Notes: a model not told the origin generated them from the sequence alone. Shown: positions 1 to 8,327, numbered from the stretch's first letter. The stretch is DNA of 45,172 bases from Myxococcales bacterium (GCA_016794545.1 JAEUJX010000473.1:1-45172); one strand, 5' to 3'. Program-made: numbers and translations.

Positions 1-1150
1 CACGCGCGAGCAGCTCCGCGGCGTCCTCGAAGGCGAGCCGGCTCGACGCATCGCGCGCGGCCCGCTCGGCCGCCTCGACCGCGGCTCCGGTCGCGAGGTG
101 TCCCGCGGCGAGCAGGTGATGTGCGATCGCGCTGGCATCTCCGCCGTGCGCCTGCAGAGCCTGCGCCGCCGCGAGGTGCTGGCGCGAGCGCTCCGACGGA
201 TCGAGCTCGTCGACGATCGCCTCGGCGACCAGCGCGTGCGAGAACCGGAACCGGTCCGGCGCGTGCTCCGCGATCATGCCGAGGCGCAGCGCCGGAGCGA
301 GCCGCGCACCGACCTCCGCGCCGCCGAGCATCGCCGCGAGCGCGCGGCCCGGAACATCGCGCCCGAGCACGGCCGCAGCGACGAGCGCCGCCCCCGTCTC
401 CGCGGGCAGCCGCGCGACACGATCGCGGATCACGGCACGCACGCTCGACAGCGCCGGGAGTGTGCCCGTACCGGCCGCGACCAGCTCCTCGACGAACAGC
501 GGATTGCCCTCCGACTGCGCGAACACCCGCTCGGCATCCGCGCGTCCGGCGACCAGCGCCTCGACCTCGGCGCGCGTCAGCCGTGCGAGCGGGAGCCGCC
601 GCGCGTGGCGCAACAGCCGGCCGAGCGCCGCGGCGTTCTCGGGCGTCGCGTCGCTGTCGCGCGCCGCGATCGCGACGAGGAGCTTCGTGCCACCGATCAG
701 TGGCAGCACGTGCTCGAGCAACTGCATCGACGACGGATCCGCCGCGTGCAGGTCGTCGAACAGGAGCGCGATCGGGCCCGTCGCCGCGCGCCGCGCGAGG
801 AACGCCGCGACGTCGGCGAACCGCGCGAGCCGCGTCGAGGCTACCGCGCGATCGTCGACGTCGCCGAGGCTCGGCGCCCGATCGTCGGCGGTCTCGAGCG
901 CGCCGAGGATCTGCAGCCACGGCCAGAAGGCCGGCGTCATGCCGACCTCCGTCGTGCGCCCCCAGGCGACGCGCCCGCCGAGCGTCTGCACGCGGCGCGC
1001 GAGCGCGTCGAGCAGCCGCGACTTGCCGATGCCCGGCTCGCCGGTGATCACGGCGATCGGCCGGTCGGCGAGCTCTGCACGCCGCAGCAGCTCGTCGAGC
1101 GTGCTCAGCTCCCGATCCCGTCCCACCAGCATCGCTTCATTGTGCCTCAT
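1..1150 (-). CDS. AAA ATPase-containing regulator (LAL/AAA_16 type), C-terminus outside window
   Basis: About 383 residues of the N-terminal part are visible; the gene continues beyond base 1. It begins almost at once with a nucleotide-binding domain: LVGRDREL, a Walker A motif GEPGIGKS around residues 34-41, then TEVGMTPAFWPWLQIL, and a Walker B-like LLFDDLHAADPSS. This is the arrangement of AAA_16/STAND ATPases in large LuxR-type (LAL) or adenylate-cyclase-like regulators, where the ATPase reports on a ligand or partner. The output domain, probably a TPR-like region and perhaps an HTH, is not visible. The ATG shares one base with the stop codon of the upstream SnoaL-like gene (TGATG), so translation is probably coupled. 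Which regulator subfamily this is cannot be decided from the fragment. Confidence 0.72.
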   Translation of the reverse strand, partial: MRHNEAMLVGRDRELSTLDELLRRAELADRPIAVITGEPGIGKSRLLDALARRVQTLGGRVAWGRTTEVGMTPAFWPWLQILGALETADDRAPSLGDVDDRAVASTRLARFADVAAFLARRAATGPIALLFDDLHAADPSSMQLLEHVLPLIGGTKLLVAIAARDSDATPENAAALGRLLRHARRLPLARLTRAEVEALVAGRADAERVFAQSEGNPLFVEELVAAGTGTLPALSSVRAVIRDRVARLPAETGAALVAAAVLGRDVPGRALAAMLGGAEVGARLAPALRLGMIAEHAPDRFRFSHALVAEAIVDELDPSERSRQHLAAAQALQAHGGDASAIAHHLLAAGHLATGAAVEAAERAARDASSRLAFEDAAELLAR

Positions 1151-1554
1151 CACGGCCGCAGCAAACGGACCTCGCGCGCGTGCTGCGCGCAACGCTCCGC
1201 CGACCAGTCGCCCGTGCAGTACACGCTGAGCGCGGTGATGCGATCGCCCTCGAGGTCGGCGCGCAGGAGCTCGCGCGCGTACAACGGCCGCCCATCGGCG
1301 ACCCAACGCTCCTCGAACTCGAGCACGAACCCGCGCGCCGTCGCGTCGCACCGCCACGCCGACACCTCGCCGCGGCCCGGATGCCCCGCGAGCCGCACGC
1401 GCGTCACATCGTCGATCCCCTGCGCCTGGATCCTCCAGAGCGGCGGGGTGAAGTCGAGGAACACGTCGGGCGCGAACAGCCCCGCCGGTGCCTGGCCGGT
1501 CTCGAGGAACTCGATCAGCCGCCGCGCGACTGCTTCTGCGCGTTCCTCGCTCAT
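1150..1554 (-). CDS. SnoaL/NTF2-like small protein
   Basis: A 134-residue protein beginning MSEERAEAVARRLIEF. The layout suits an NTF2/SnoaL cone fold: an N-terminal helix, then FLDFTPPLWRIQAQGIDDV, then beta-rich stretches (FVLEFEERWVADG, LYARELLRADLEGDRITALSVYCTGDWS). Such proteins are small cyclase-like enzymes or ligand-binding modules, but no substrate can be inferred. The start was chosen because its ATG overlaps the upstream stop by one base (TGATG), and its own stop overlaps the next start the same way. It lies between a secreted DUF1579-like protein and an AAA regulator, so it may be part of a small sensing operon. There is no signal peptide, so it should be cytoplasmic. Confidence 0.7.
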   Translation of the reverse strand: MSEERAEAVARRLIEFLETGQAPAGLFAPDVFLDFTPPLWRIQAQGIDDVTRVRLAGHPGRGEVSAWRCDATARGFVLEFEERWVADGRPLYARELLRADLEGDRITALSVYCTGDWSAERCAQHAREVRLLRP

Positions 1555-2081
1555 CACTTCTTCGCCTTCATGTCGAACACGCTGGTCGACGCACCGGCGA
1601 CGAACGTCTCCGCGCGCAGCGCCATCGCCTTGTTGCCGGGCTCGAACGTGAGGTCGATGACCTCCTTGAACGGCTTGCCTTCCTGCGTGCCGGTGTAGAC
1701 GAACTGGAGCTTCGGCTCGTCGATGCCGGCGACCTTCGCGACATGGTCGTGGGTCTCGCCCGCGTTCGTGACGGCGAACCAGTGGTAGGTGTTCGAGTGT
1801 GGCTCGTAGCCGAACAGGTCGGTCTCGCCGTAGACCGGCAGGCCCGGAACGCCCTTGAGCTCGAGCGTGCAGCCGACGCCCGCCTTCGCGGAGACGCGCT
1901 TGCATGCCCAGGTGGCCGACACCTTCACGGTGTCCTTGCCCATGGTCAGCGTGCCGCTCGCCTTCCAGGTGCCGACGAACCGCTCGAGGTCGGCGATCGG
2001 CTTGGGGGCGTCCTCGGCGCTGGCCAGCGAGGAGAGCGACGTGAGTGCGAGGAGGGTGGTCGCGATCGTCAGGGTCTTCAT
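1554..2081 (-). CDS. Secreted DUF1579-like protein
   Basis: A 175-residue protein with a clear signal peptide (MKTLTIATTLLALTSLSSLASA, probable cleavage before EDAPKP). The mature part starts ADLERFVGTWKASGTL, then shows a Cys pair region (TWACKRVS...GVGCTLEL), GYEPHSNTYHWFAVTNAGE and FEPGNKAMALRAETF. This pattern of a GTW motif followed by alternating beta strands is typical of DUF1579/lipocalin-like periplasmic proteins of unknown ligand. A start 18 bases further upstream (2099) is possible, but it would put charged residues (MERRRG) before the signal peptide. The gene follows the Ser/Thr kinase by 40 bases and may be co-transcribed with it. Confidence 0.72.
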   Translation of the reverse strand: MKTLTIATTLLALTSLSSLASAEDAPKPIADLERFVGTWKASGTLTMGKDTVKVSATWACKRVSAKAGVGCTLELKGVPGLPVYGETDLFGYEPHSNTYHWFAVTNAGETHDHVAKVAGIDEPKLQFVYTGTQEGKPFKEVIDLTFEPGNKAMALRAETFVAGASTSVFDMKAKK

Positions 2082-2121
2082 GCCCCGACGGCGTTCCATC
2101 CCGAGGAACGATGTTCCGCGC

Positions 2122-3225
2122 CTAACCGCGCTTCCTGCCGAAGAACGGCAGGTAGTGCCGAAGTCCGCGCGGCTTCTCGGTTTTCTTCTCCACCGGCACC
2201 TCGATCCTCGGCGTCTCCTCCGCGATGATCTCCGCGATCGGGGTCGCCTCCGAGGCCTCCTGGGTCCGCGCCCCGAGCCCGAGCTGCTGGCGCGCGTCCA
2301 TCACGCTGCGCGCGAGCACGCTGTGGAGGTCCTTGCGCAGCTGCACCTTCTTGAGCGCGGTGCCGATCTGCCGCGCCATCTCGCGCGCCGACGGGAACCG
2401 GTTGTCGATGCCCGCGGTCAGCGCGCGGTTGATGATCTGCGCGAACCCCGCCGGCACGTCGGGCCGCAGCGGCCGCAGCGGCTGCACCATGCACTCTCGC
2501 AGGCGCGTGTAGACCTCGTAGTCGGTCGCACCGTCGAACAGCTTCCGGCCGACCAGCGCCTCCCACAGCACCGAGCCGCACGCGAACTGATCCGACGGTG
2601 GCACCGGGCGTCCGCCCGCGACGATCTCCGGCGCGAGGTAGCTCATCTTGCCCTTCACGATGCCCGGCTCGGTCAGCTCCTGCTTGCGATCCGGCGCGAG
2701 CGCCAGGCCGAAGTCGATCAGCTTCACCATGCCGCGCGTCGTCAGCAGCACGTTGTGCGGCGACACGTCACGGTGGACGATCGGCGCGGGACGCCCGTCG
2801 GGGCCGACGCGCTCGTGCGCGGCCGCGAGCCCGCGCAGGATGCCCACGCCGACGGCGGCGACCAGCTCCCAGCGGGTCTGCTCCCCCTTGTTGACGTGCC
2901 ACTTGACCCAGCTGCCGAGGTCGACACCCTCGATCCACTCGAGGATCATGTAGTAGTTGCCGCGGTCGTGAACGAAGTCGTGGACCTCGGCGACGTTCGG
3001 CGAGTGCAGCGAGCTGCCGACGCGCGCCTCCTCGACGAACATCGCGACGTACTGGGGCTGCACCGCGAGGTTCTGGTGCATCTGCTTGATCGCGACGTCG
3101 CGCACGAACCCCGAGTCACCGCGCACCCGGCCGCGCCACACATCCGCCATGCCGCCCTTGCCGGCGACGTCGATGAGCTCGTAGCGCCCACCAACGATCA
3201 TCCCTGGACGAGGCTCCTCTGCCAT
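2122..3225 (-). CDS. Myxobacterial-type serine/threonine protein kinase
   Basis: A 367-residue Hanks-type kinase. Visible motifs are the glycine loop GKGGMADV (residues 22-29), lysine AIK (K47), catalytic loop HRDVSPHN (151-158), DFG (171-173) and APE (198-200). The aspartate of HRD, the metal-binding N158 and the DFG aspartate are all intact, so the kinase should be active. HRDVSPHN in place of HRDLKPxN is typical of the many kinases in myxobacteria. After about residue 285 the chain becomes a charged, low-complexity tail (EETPRIEVPVEKKTEK) ending FFGRKRG, with no transmembrane segment, so it should be cytosolic. The start at 3225 (MAEEPRPG) was preferred; a GTG at 3246 is in frame. A GATGAT -10-like box lies 9 bases before 3225. 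It is divergent from the hydrolase at 3269. Confidence 0.9.
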   Translation of the reverse strand: MAEEPRPGMIVGGRYELIDVAGKGGMADVWRGRVRGDSGFVRDVAIKQMHQNLAVQPQYVAMFVEEARVGSSLHSPNVAEVHDFVHDRGNYYMILEWIEGVDLGSWVKWHVNKGEQTRWELVAAVGVGILRGLAAAHERVGPDGRPAPIVHRDVSPHNVLLTTRGMVKLIDFGLALAPDRKQELTEPGIVKGKMSYLAPEIVAGGRPVPPSDQFACGSVLWEALVGRKLFDGATDYEVYTRLRECMVQPLRPLRPDVPAGFAQIINRALTAGIDNRFPSAREMARQIGTALKKVQLRKDLHSVLARSVMDARQQLGLGARTQEASEATPIAEIIAEETPRIEVPVEKKTEKPRGLRHYLPFFGRKRG

Positions 3226-3256
3226 GGACAGGTGATCATCGCACACAACGTTTCGC

Positions 3257-3262
3257 TATAGT
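3257..3262 (+). promoter_or_regulatory. -10-like box TATAGT before the lipoprotein hydrolase
   Basis: TATAGT ends 6 bases before the GTG start at 3269, with no Shine-Dalgarno between them. If used as a -10, transcription would start at or next to the start codon. No clear -35 is visible. Confidence 0.55.
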
Positions 3263-3268
3263 GGGCCC

Positions 3269-4327
3269 GTGATCCATCGCGTTTGGCTCGGGTTCCTGAT
3301 CGCGTCCTGCGGATCTCCGACGGAGCCGGACCGCTCCGTCGAGCAGCAGGGCGCCCACGCCGTCGCCACGCGACGAATCGACGTCACGAGCGGGTCACAG
3401 GTGTTCACGGTGCAGGCGTTCTACCCGACCGACGCCGCGACCGCGCCGGTCGCGATCGAGTCGCTCGAGGCCGAGCCGCGCCGCGCGCGCTACGCGGGGC
3501 TGCTCGCCGGCGTCGGCACGTGCCCGACGCGCACGCTCGAGGTCGCGGTCGACGCCGCGCCCGCGGCCGGCGCGTTCCCGCTGATCGTCGCGTCGCACTG
3601 CCACTCGTGCACGCGGCTGTCGAACGCGTCGACCGCGATCCGGCTCGCGAGCCACGGCTTCGTCGTGCTCGCTCCCGATCACACGGCCGACACGCTGTGG
3701 GACATGCTCGATGGCAACGAGGCGTCGCTCGACGCGGCGCAGCTCGCTGTCCGCGTCGCGGACGTCCAGCGCGCGCTCGATCTCGCGGATCCCGCCCTGG
3801 CCTCCGCCGACCGCACGCGCGTCGGGGTGTTCGGCCACTCGTTCGGCGCCGTGACGGCCGGGCGGGTCGCCCAGCTCGACGACCGGATCGCCGCCGCGGC
3901 CGCGCTCGCCGCGCCCATGGAGAATCCCCTGATCCCGGGCGTCCAGCTCGCCGAGATCGGCGAGCCGCTGATGTTCCTGGTCGCCGTCGAGGACAACTCG
4001 ATCACCGAGTTCGGCAACAAGTTCATCCGCGACAACTTCGCCGCGGCGACGAACCGGGCGTGGAAGCTCGAGGTCGCGGACGCCGGTCACTGGTCGGTGT
4101 CCGATCTCGACGGCCTCGTCCCGGCGTTCCGCCGCGGGTGCGGTGATGACCTCCGGCAGACCGACGGCGAGCCGTTCACCTATCTCGATCCAGTGCTCGG
4201 CCGCGACATCGCCGCCGCCAACGTGACCGCGTTTTTCCGAGCGACGCTCGACGACGACGCGGGTGCCGCCGCCTATCTCGATGCGGGTTTCCCCGACGAG
4301 ATCGTGAGCGCGGCGCATCACGACTGA
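3269..4327 (+). CDS. Lipoprotein alpha/beta hydrolase (PAF-acetylhydrolase/dienelactone-hydrolase-like)
   Basis: A 352-residue protein with a lipoprotein signal (MIHRVWLGFLIASC, lipobox ending at Cys14). Next come an oxyanion-side motif FPLIVASHCHSC, the nucleophile elbow GHSFG (Ser191, residues 189-193), a candidate acid in LVAVEDN and a candidate histidine in DAGHWS. This is the alpha/beta-hydrolase triad in its usual order, most like PAF-acetylhydrolase or dienelactone-hydrolase-type esterases. Three cysteines near SHCHSCTR may form a disulphide in the periplasm. The substrate is unknown. It starts with GTG directly after a -10-like box and stands alone; the next gene has its own promoter box beginning 3 bases after this stop codon. 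Confidence 0.82.
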   Translation: MIHRVWLGFLIASCGSPTEPDRSVEQQGAHAVATRRIDVTSGSQVFTVQAFYPTDAATAPVAIESLEAEPRRARYAGLLAGVGTCPTRTLEVAVDAAPAAGAFPLIVASHCHSCTRLSNASTAIRLASHGFVVLAPDHTADTLWDMLDGNEASLDAAQLAVRVADVQRALDLADPALASADRTRVGVFGHSFGAVTAGRVAQLDDRIAAAAALAAPMENPLIPGVQLAEIGEPLMFLVAVEDNSITEFGNKFIRDNFAAATNRAWKLEVADAGHWSVSDLDGLVPAFRRGCGDDLRQTDGEPFTYLDPVLGRDIAAANVTAFFRATLDDDAGAAAYLDAGFPDEIVSAAHHD

Positions 4328-4330
4328 TGT

Positions 4331-4336
4331 TACTAT
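4331..4336 (+). promoter_or_regulatory. -10-like box TACTAT before the SirB1-type gene
   Basis: TACTAT lies 8 bases before the ATG at 4345 and 3 bases after the stop of the preceding gene. It argues for the start at 4345 over the in-frame ATG at 4327, which lies upstream of the box. Confidence 0.5.
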
Positions 4337-4344
4337 CCAGAGCC

Positions 4345-5064
4345 ATGGAGCCGACCTACGGCCTCGGTGTGTTCACCGATGTGGTCACGAGGGAGGACTT
4401 CCCGCTCGATCAAGCGGCCCTGCTGATCGGCGCGTGGGAGTACCCGCAGCGAGACCTCGCGCAGTATCGCGCGCGGCTCGACTCGATCGCGGAGCGCGTC
4501 GCGCCCGAGGTCGAGCGCGCGACGAGCGGCATCGGCCGCGCACGCGCGATCAGCGACTGGCTGTTCGATCACCTCGGCTTCTCGGGCAACCACGACGACT
4601 ACTACGACCCGCGCAACTCGTTCCTGTGCGACGTGCTCGACCGCCGCACCGGCATCCCGATCTCGCTGTCGGTCGTCTACCTCGAGGTCGCGCGCCGCGT
4701 CGGCGTGCTCGCGCAGGGCGTGAACTTCCCCGGCCACTTCCTCGTGCGCGTCGCGATCGAGGACGCCTGGCTGTTCCTCGATCCGTTCTCGGCCGGCCGT
4801 ACGCTGACGCCCGCCGATCTCGAGGCGCTGCTCCGCAAGACCACGAACCCCGACGCCGTGCTCGAGCCGAGCGTGATCGCCGCGGCGAGCAAGCGCCAGA
4901 TCCTGTCGCGCATGCTCGTCAACCTCGCCGGCATCTACGGCCGTCAGGGTGACCTGCCGCGCTCGCTCGACGTGCTCGAGCGACTCGCCGTGCTCGAGCC
5001 CGCGAATCCGCGCATCGCGCGCGACCTCTCGCAGCTCCGCGAGCGCGTCGACGGCCTGAACTGA
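4345..5064 (+). CDS. SirB1/transglutaminase-like (Transglut_core2) protein with TPR tail
   Basis: A 239-residue protein of the SirB1 family. The core has FDHLGFSGNHDDYYDPRNSFLCDVLDRR, then GIPISLSVVYLEVARRVG, then the histidine motif GVNFPGHFLVR, with the acid in LFLDPFS. The Cys of SFLCDVL and the His of FPGHF match the transglutaminase-like catalytic residues. The C-terminal part (ILSRMLVNLAGIYGRQGDLPRSLDVLERLAVLEPANPRIARDL) is a TPR-type pair of helices, which is standard for this family. The biochemical role of SirB1 proteins is unsettled, and despite the name they are not siroheme enzymes. The start is placed after the TACTAT box. Confidence 0.85.
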   Translation: MEPTYGLGVFTDVVTREDFPLDQAALLIGAWEYPQRDLAQYRARLDSIAERVAPEVERATSGIGRARAISDWLFDHLGFSGNHDDYYDPRNSFLCDVLDRRTGIPISLSVVYLEVARRVGVLAQGVNFPGHFLVRVAIEDAWLFLDPFSAGRTLTPADLEALLRKTTNPDAVLEPSVIAAASKRQILSRMLVNLAGIYGRQGDLPRSLDVLERLAVLEPANPRIARDLSQLRERVDGLN

Positions 5065-5074
5065 CCTTATCGGT

Positions 5075-5080
5075 TATGAT
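5075..5080 (+). promoter_or_regulatory. -10-like box TATGAT before the Fe-S protein
   Basis: TATGAT ends 10 bases before the ATG at 5091 and overlaps an earlier in-frame ATG (5076), which is therefore unlikely to be the real start. Confidence 0.5.
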
Positions 5081-5090
5081 GCCCGGACCG

Positions 5091-6248
5091 ATGTCCGAGG
5101 ATCAGGCGAAGGACCCGTTCTCGGCCGGCGCGGTCGCGAGGCAGCTCGACTACTGCACGTACTGCCCGAAGATGTGCCGGCACGCGTGCCCGGTCTCGAC
5201 GTCGAGCGGGCGCGAGACGTTCATCCCGCAGGTCAAGATGGACCGCGCGAACCAGCTCCGGCTCGGGCGCGCGCCGTGGACGGCCGAGGCCAGCGATCCG
5301 CTGTGGGCCTGCACGGGGTGCCGCCACTGCACGATGTACTGCGATCACGGCAACGAGCCGGGCCTCGTGCTGCTCTCGGCGCGCGCGGCCGCCGTCCAGC
5401 ACGGCGTGCCCCACCCGGCGCTGACCGGCTACAGCGAGCGGTTCCGCGCCCGCGAGCAGCGGCTCTCGGCGCAGGTCCACACGATGTTCGCGGGCCAGCT
5501 CGCCACCGAGGGCGAGCTCGGGTTCTGGCCGGGGTGCGACGCGATCGACAAGGGCGCCGCCGACATCGCCGCCGCGCTCGCGCTGCTCGAGCGGGTCGGC
5601 CTCGAGGGCGTGAAGATCGTCGACGCACCGCAGGCGTGCGCCGGCTACCCGCTGCTCGCGGCGGGCCACAAGGATCTGTTCCGCTGGCACGCCGGCCGCG
5701 TCGCCGCCTCGCTGCGCGGCTTCAAGAAGGTCGCGATGGGCTGCTCCGCGTGCCTCTATGCGATGCGCTCGCAGTACGCCGCCGAGGGCGTGAACCTCCG
5801 CGCCGAGATCGTTTCGCTCGCCGACGTGCTCGCTCCCGCGGCGCAGAACCTCGCCTGCCCGCTCACGCGCAAGAGCGTCTACTACCACGACCCCTGCTAC
5901 CACGCGCGCTACAACGCGGTCGTCGAGTCGCCGCGCCGCGCGCTGTCGCAGCTCGCGGAGCTCCGGGAGTTCTCGTGGGCGAAGTCCGACACCGAGTGCT
6001 GCGGCGGCGGCGGCCTGCTCCCGAAGACGATGCCGATGATCGCCGATCAGATGGCGAAGCGCCGGCTCGCCGAGGTCCGCGAGGCCGGCGGCGGCATGGT
6101 CGTCACCTCGTGCGCGACCTGCACGTTCATGCTCCAGCGCAACGCGCCGCCGTCGGTCGAGGTCGCGAACCTCGCCACCGCGATGGCGAAGCTCTCGGAA
6201 ACGCCGTTCACGGCGCCGACGAGCATCCCCGACGCCGACGAGGCCTGA
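5091..6248 (+). CDS. (Fe-S)-binding CCG-domain oxidoreductase subunit (GlcF/LutA/HdrD-like)
   Basis: A 385-residue protein with two ferredoxin-type cysteine clusters near the N-terminus: CTYCPKMCRHACP (C22, C25, C29, C33) and CTGCRHCTMYCDHGN (C74, C77, C80, C84). Two CCG-type modules follow. The first is degenerate (QACAGYPLLAAG...GCSAC); the second is classical (YYHDPCYHARYN...ECCGGGG...SCATC). This is the plan of glycolate/lactate oxidase Fe-S subunits and heterodisulfide-reductase D-like proteins, which pass electrons between a dehydrogenase and the membrane. The second ferredoxin motif is followed by His rather than the usual Pro. No flavin or membrane partner is adjacent, so the electron donor is unknown. 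The stop overlaps the next start (TGATG). Confidence 0.87.
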   Translation: MSEDQAKDPFSAGAVARQLDYCTYCPKMCRHACPVSTSSGRETFIPQVKMDRANQLRLGRAPWTAEASDPLWACTGCRHCTMYCDHGNEPGLVLLSARAAAVQHGVPHPALTGYSERFRAREQRLSAQVHTMFAGQLATEGELGFWPGCDAIDKGAADIAAALALLERVGLEGVKIVDAPQACAGYPLLAAGHKDLFRWHAGRVAASLRGFKKVAMGCSACLYAMRSQYAAEGVNLRAEIVSLADVLAPAAQNLACPLTRKSVYYHDPCYHARYNAVVESPRRALSQLAELREFSWAKSDTECCGGGGLLPKTMPMIADQMAKRRLAEVREAGGGMVVTSCATCTFMLQRNAPPSVEVANLATAMAKLSETPFTAPTSIPDADEA

Positions 6249-7131
6249 TGAGCTCCGAGGAGCTCGGTCCCCGCGACGGTTACGCGGTCGCCGAGTCATC
6301 GCGAAAGGCGAGGCCGGGCGAGATCGTGATGGTCGATGCGGGTGGACGCGAGCTCGGCAAGCTCGGCACGCGCCGACTGGAACGAACGGTCGCCGCGATG
6401 TTCGCGACGGTGGGCGCGATCATCGGGCTGGCGCTCTACGGTCCACTCGGGGCCGTGGTCGGCGGCGTCGCCGGTCTGATCGCGATCCGATCCGGAAAGC
6501 GGAGCGTTCAGCCGTACCTCGCGGCGCACTCGCAACTGCTCCGCGGCGATCTCGACGGAGCCGAGGCCGCGATCCACGCGCTGTCGCCGCCCACACGCGG
6601 ACCGCGCGCCATCCTCGCGGCCTCCACGCTGGGCTGGGTCGCGTTCGGCCGCGGCGACCTGCCCCGCGCCGAACAGCTGTTCGAGCGCGTGATCGAACTG
6701 TCGGGTCGGAACCACGTGCTCCGCCTTCAAGTCCAGAGCGGGCTCGCGGATGGGGGCGCGCGGGGTGGGGACCTCGGACGAGCGCGCGCGGTGCGGGATG
6801 CGATGGTCGTCCCGGAGGGCAGCTCGCCGATCTTCGAGATCTCGCGGCTCGCGCTCGATCTGACGTTCGCCATTCTCGAGCACACGAGGCCGCTCTCGAC
6901 GAGGACGTCCTCGATCGCTGCGAGCGTCTCGCCCTGGAGCTCGAGCACACGTCCGCGCTCCTCGCGAAGCTCGCGCGCGTTCGTGCAGCGCGCGGCGACG
7001 ACGACCTCGCCGATCACCTCGCGCGCGAGGCGCGGGAGCGGTTCGCGTGGTGCCCGATGTCGTACTGGCCAGAGCTCGACGCGTGGTTGACCGATCGGCT
7101 GGCGCGGCCCCGTCCCGCGGCCGACGTCTGA
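6248..7131 (+). pseudogene. TPR-like membrane protein interrupted by a 2-base frameshift
   Basis: The reading frame from ATG 6248 encodes MSSEELGPRDG, two hydrophobic segments (about residues 50-80, AAMFATVGAIIGLALYGPLG and VVGGVAGLIAI), then TPR-like helices (LRGDLDGAEAAIHAL, GRGDLPRAEQLFERVIELSG). At the CACAC run at 6881-6885 this frame turns into Ser/Thr/Arg-rich shadow sequence ending at 7090. The frame shifted by two bases, from GAG at 6886, reads EAALDEDVLDRCERLALELEH...FAWCPMSYWPELDAWLTDRL and stops at 7129-7131, which is clearly coding. Removing one CA unit would restore a single protein of about 293 residues. It may be a real mutation, a polymorphic repeat or an assembly error. The start overlaps the Fe-S gene stop (TGATG). 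Confidence 0.7.
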
Positions 7132-7203
7132 CCGAGTCCTGGCAGAACACACCTCACACGTCCGGCTCGCGGTTCTGGTTCACGCTTCCTGCGGCGCGCG
7201 CGC

Positions 7204-7209
7204 TAGAGT
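7204..7209 (+). promoter_or_regulatory. -10-like box TAGAGT before the GST gene
   Basis: TAGAGT ends 10 bases before ATG 7220. It follows the intergenic stretch 7132-7203, in which nothing else stands out. Confidence 0.5.
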
Positions 7210-7219
7210 CGCGCGCAGC

Positions 7220-7867
7220 ATGACGCTCACGACGCCAACGCTCTACGTCGGCAGCAAGCGGTACTCGTCGTGGTCGCTGCGGCCGTACCTCGCGCTCGCG
7301 CACACCGGCCAGCCGTTCGAGACCAAGGTCATCATCCTCGATCAGCCGGAGACCCGGGCGCAGATCCTCGCGGTCAACCCCACGGGCCGCGTCCCGGTGC
7401 TGCACCACGACGGCCTCGTGATCTGGGACTCGCTCGCGATCTGCGAGTACGTCCACGAGCTCTACCCCGCCGCGAAGCTGTGGCCCGACGACCGCGCCCA
7501 GCGCGCCCGCGCGCGCTCGATCAGCGCCGAGATGCACTCGAGCTTCGCGGCGATGCGCAGCGCGATGGGCATGGACCTGCACGGCCACTACCCCGGCAAG
7601 GGCCACACGCCCGAGGCGCTGGCCGACGTGCGCCGCATCCAGACGATCTGGCGCGAGCAGCTCGCGCAGAGCGGCGGCCCGTTCTTGTTCGGCGCGTTCA
7701 CGATCGCGGACGCGATGTTCGCGCCGGTCACCACCCGCTTCACGACCTACGGCGTCGACATGGACGCGACGCTCCGCGCGTACGTCGATGCCGTCCAGGC
7801 CCTGCCCGCGTTCGTCGCGTGGAAGGCCGACGGCAAGCACGAGCCCGTGCTACCCGATCACCTCTGA
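7220..7867 (+). CDS. Glutathione S-transferase family protein
   Basis: A 215-residue protein with a thioredoxin-fold N-terminus, TLYVGSKRYSSWSLRPYLAL, in which the Ser/Tyr run at residues 12-18 is where the catalytic residue is expected. The cis-proline loop NPTGRVPVLHHDGLVIWDSLAICEYV (the glutathione gamma-Glu site) follows, then an all-helical C-terminal domain with FLFGAFTIADAMFAPVTTR, the conserved N-capping region. The family conjugates or isomerises substrates with glutathione in the cytoplasm; the particular substrate is unknown. It is followed after 4 bases by a MOSC-domain gene, so the two may act in detoxification together. A glutathione-forming ligase gene (15811-17157) is nearby. 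Confidence 0.9.
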   Translation: MTLTTPTLYVGSKRYSSWSLRPYLALAHTGQPFETKVIILDQPETRAQILAVNPTGRVPVLHHDGLVIWDSLAICEYVHELYPAAKLWPDDRAQRARARSISAEMHSSFAAMRSAMGMDLHGHYPGKGHTPEALADVRRIQTIWREQLAQSGGPFLFGAFTIADAMFAPVTTRFTTYGVDMDATLRAYVDAVQALPAFVAWKADGKHEPVLPDHL

Positions 7868-7871
7868 GACG

Positions 7872-8327
7872 ATGCGCATCTTCCAGCTCGCCATCTCGCC
7901 GGGCGGTGTCCCGAAGCTGCCACTGCGCGAGGCGCACTGCGGCGAGCTCGGCCTCGCCGGCGACGGCCACGCGCACCCGAAGATCCACGGCGGCCCCGAG
8001 CGCGCGCTGTGCCTCTACTCGCTCGAGGTCATCTCGGCGCTCCAGGCCGAGGGCCACCCGATCTGGCCCGGCGGCGCGGGCGAGAACGTGACGATCAGCG
8101 GGGCCGACTGGGCCTCGCTCGCCGTCGGCCAGCGCTTCGCCCTCGGCGAGCACGTGATCATCGAGCTCACGCGGCCGACCGAGCCGTGCAAGCAGATCGC
8201 GGCCAACTTCGTCGACCAGCAGTTCCGGCGCATCGATCACGCGAAGCACCCCGGCTGGTCACGCTGGTACGCGAAGGTCGAGCGCGAGGGCGCGCTCCGC
8301 GTCGGCGATCCGATCCGCCGCGTGTAG
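7872..8327 (+). CDS. MOSC-domain protein (YiiM-like)
   Basis: A 151-residue single-domain MOSC protein. Characteristic elements are GLAGDGHAHPKIHGGPERAL, the GGAGENVTISG segment, and the RPTEPCKQI motif holding the conserved cysteine (Cys106). MOSC domains bind sulphur or molybdenum-cofactor ligands, and YiiM-type stand-alone proteins act on N-hydroxylated bases together with reductases. It starts 4 bases after the GST stop and is almost certainly co-transcribed with it. There is no signal peptide or membrane segment. Partner proteins are not visible here. Confidence 0.88.
   Translation: MRIFQLAISPGGVPKLPLREAHCGELGLAGDGHAHPKIHGGPERALCLYSLEVISALQAEGHPIWPGGAGENVTISGADWASLAVGQRFALGEHVIIELTRPTEPCKQIAANFVDQQFRRIDHAKHPGWSRWYAKVEREGALRVGDPIRRV

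Noticed and set aside
98-1651. Plus-strand frame opposite the AAA regulator
   Set aside because: The minus strand shows Walker A and B and conserved AAA_16 sequence; the plus frame is Arg-rich noise.
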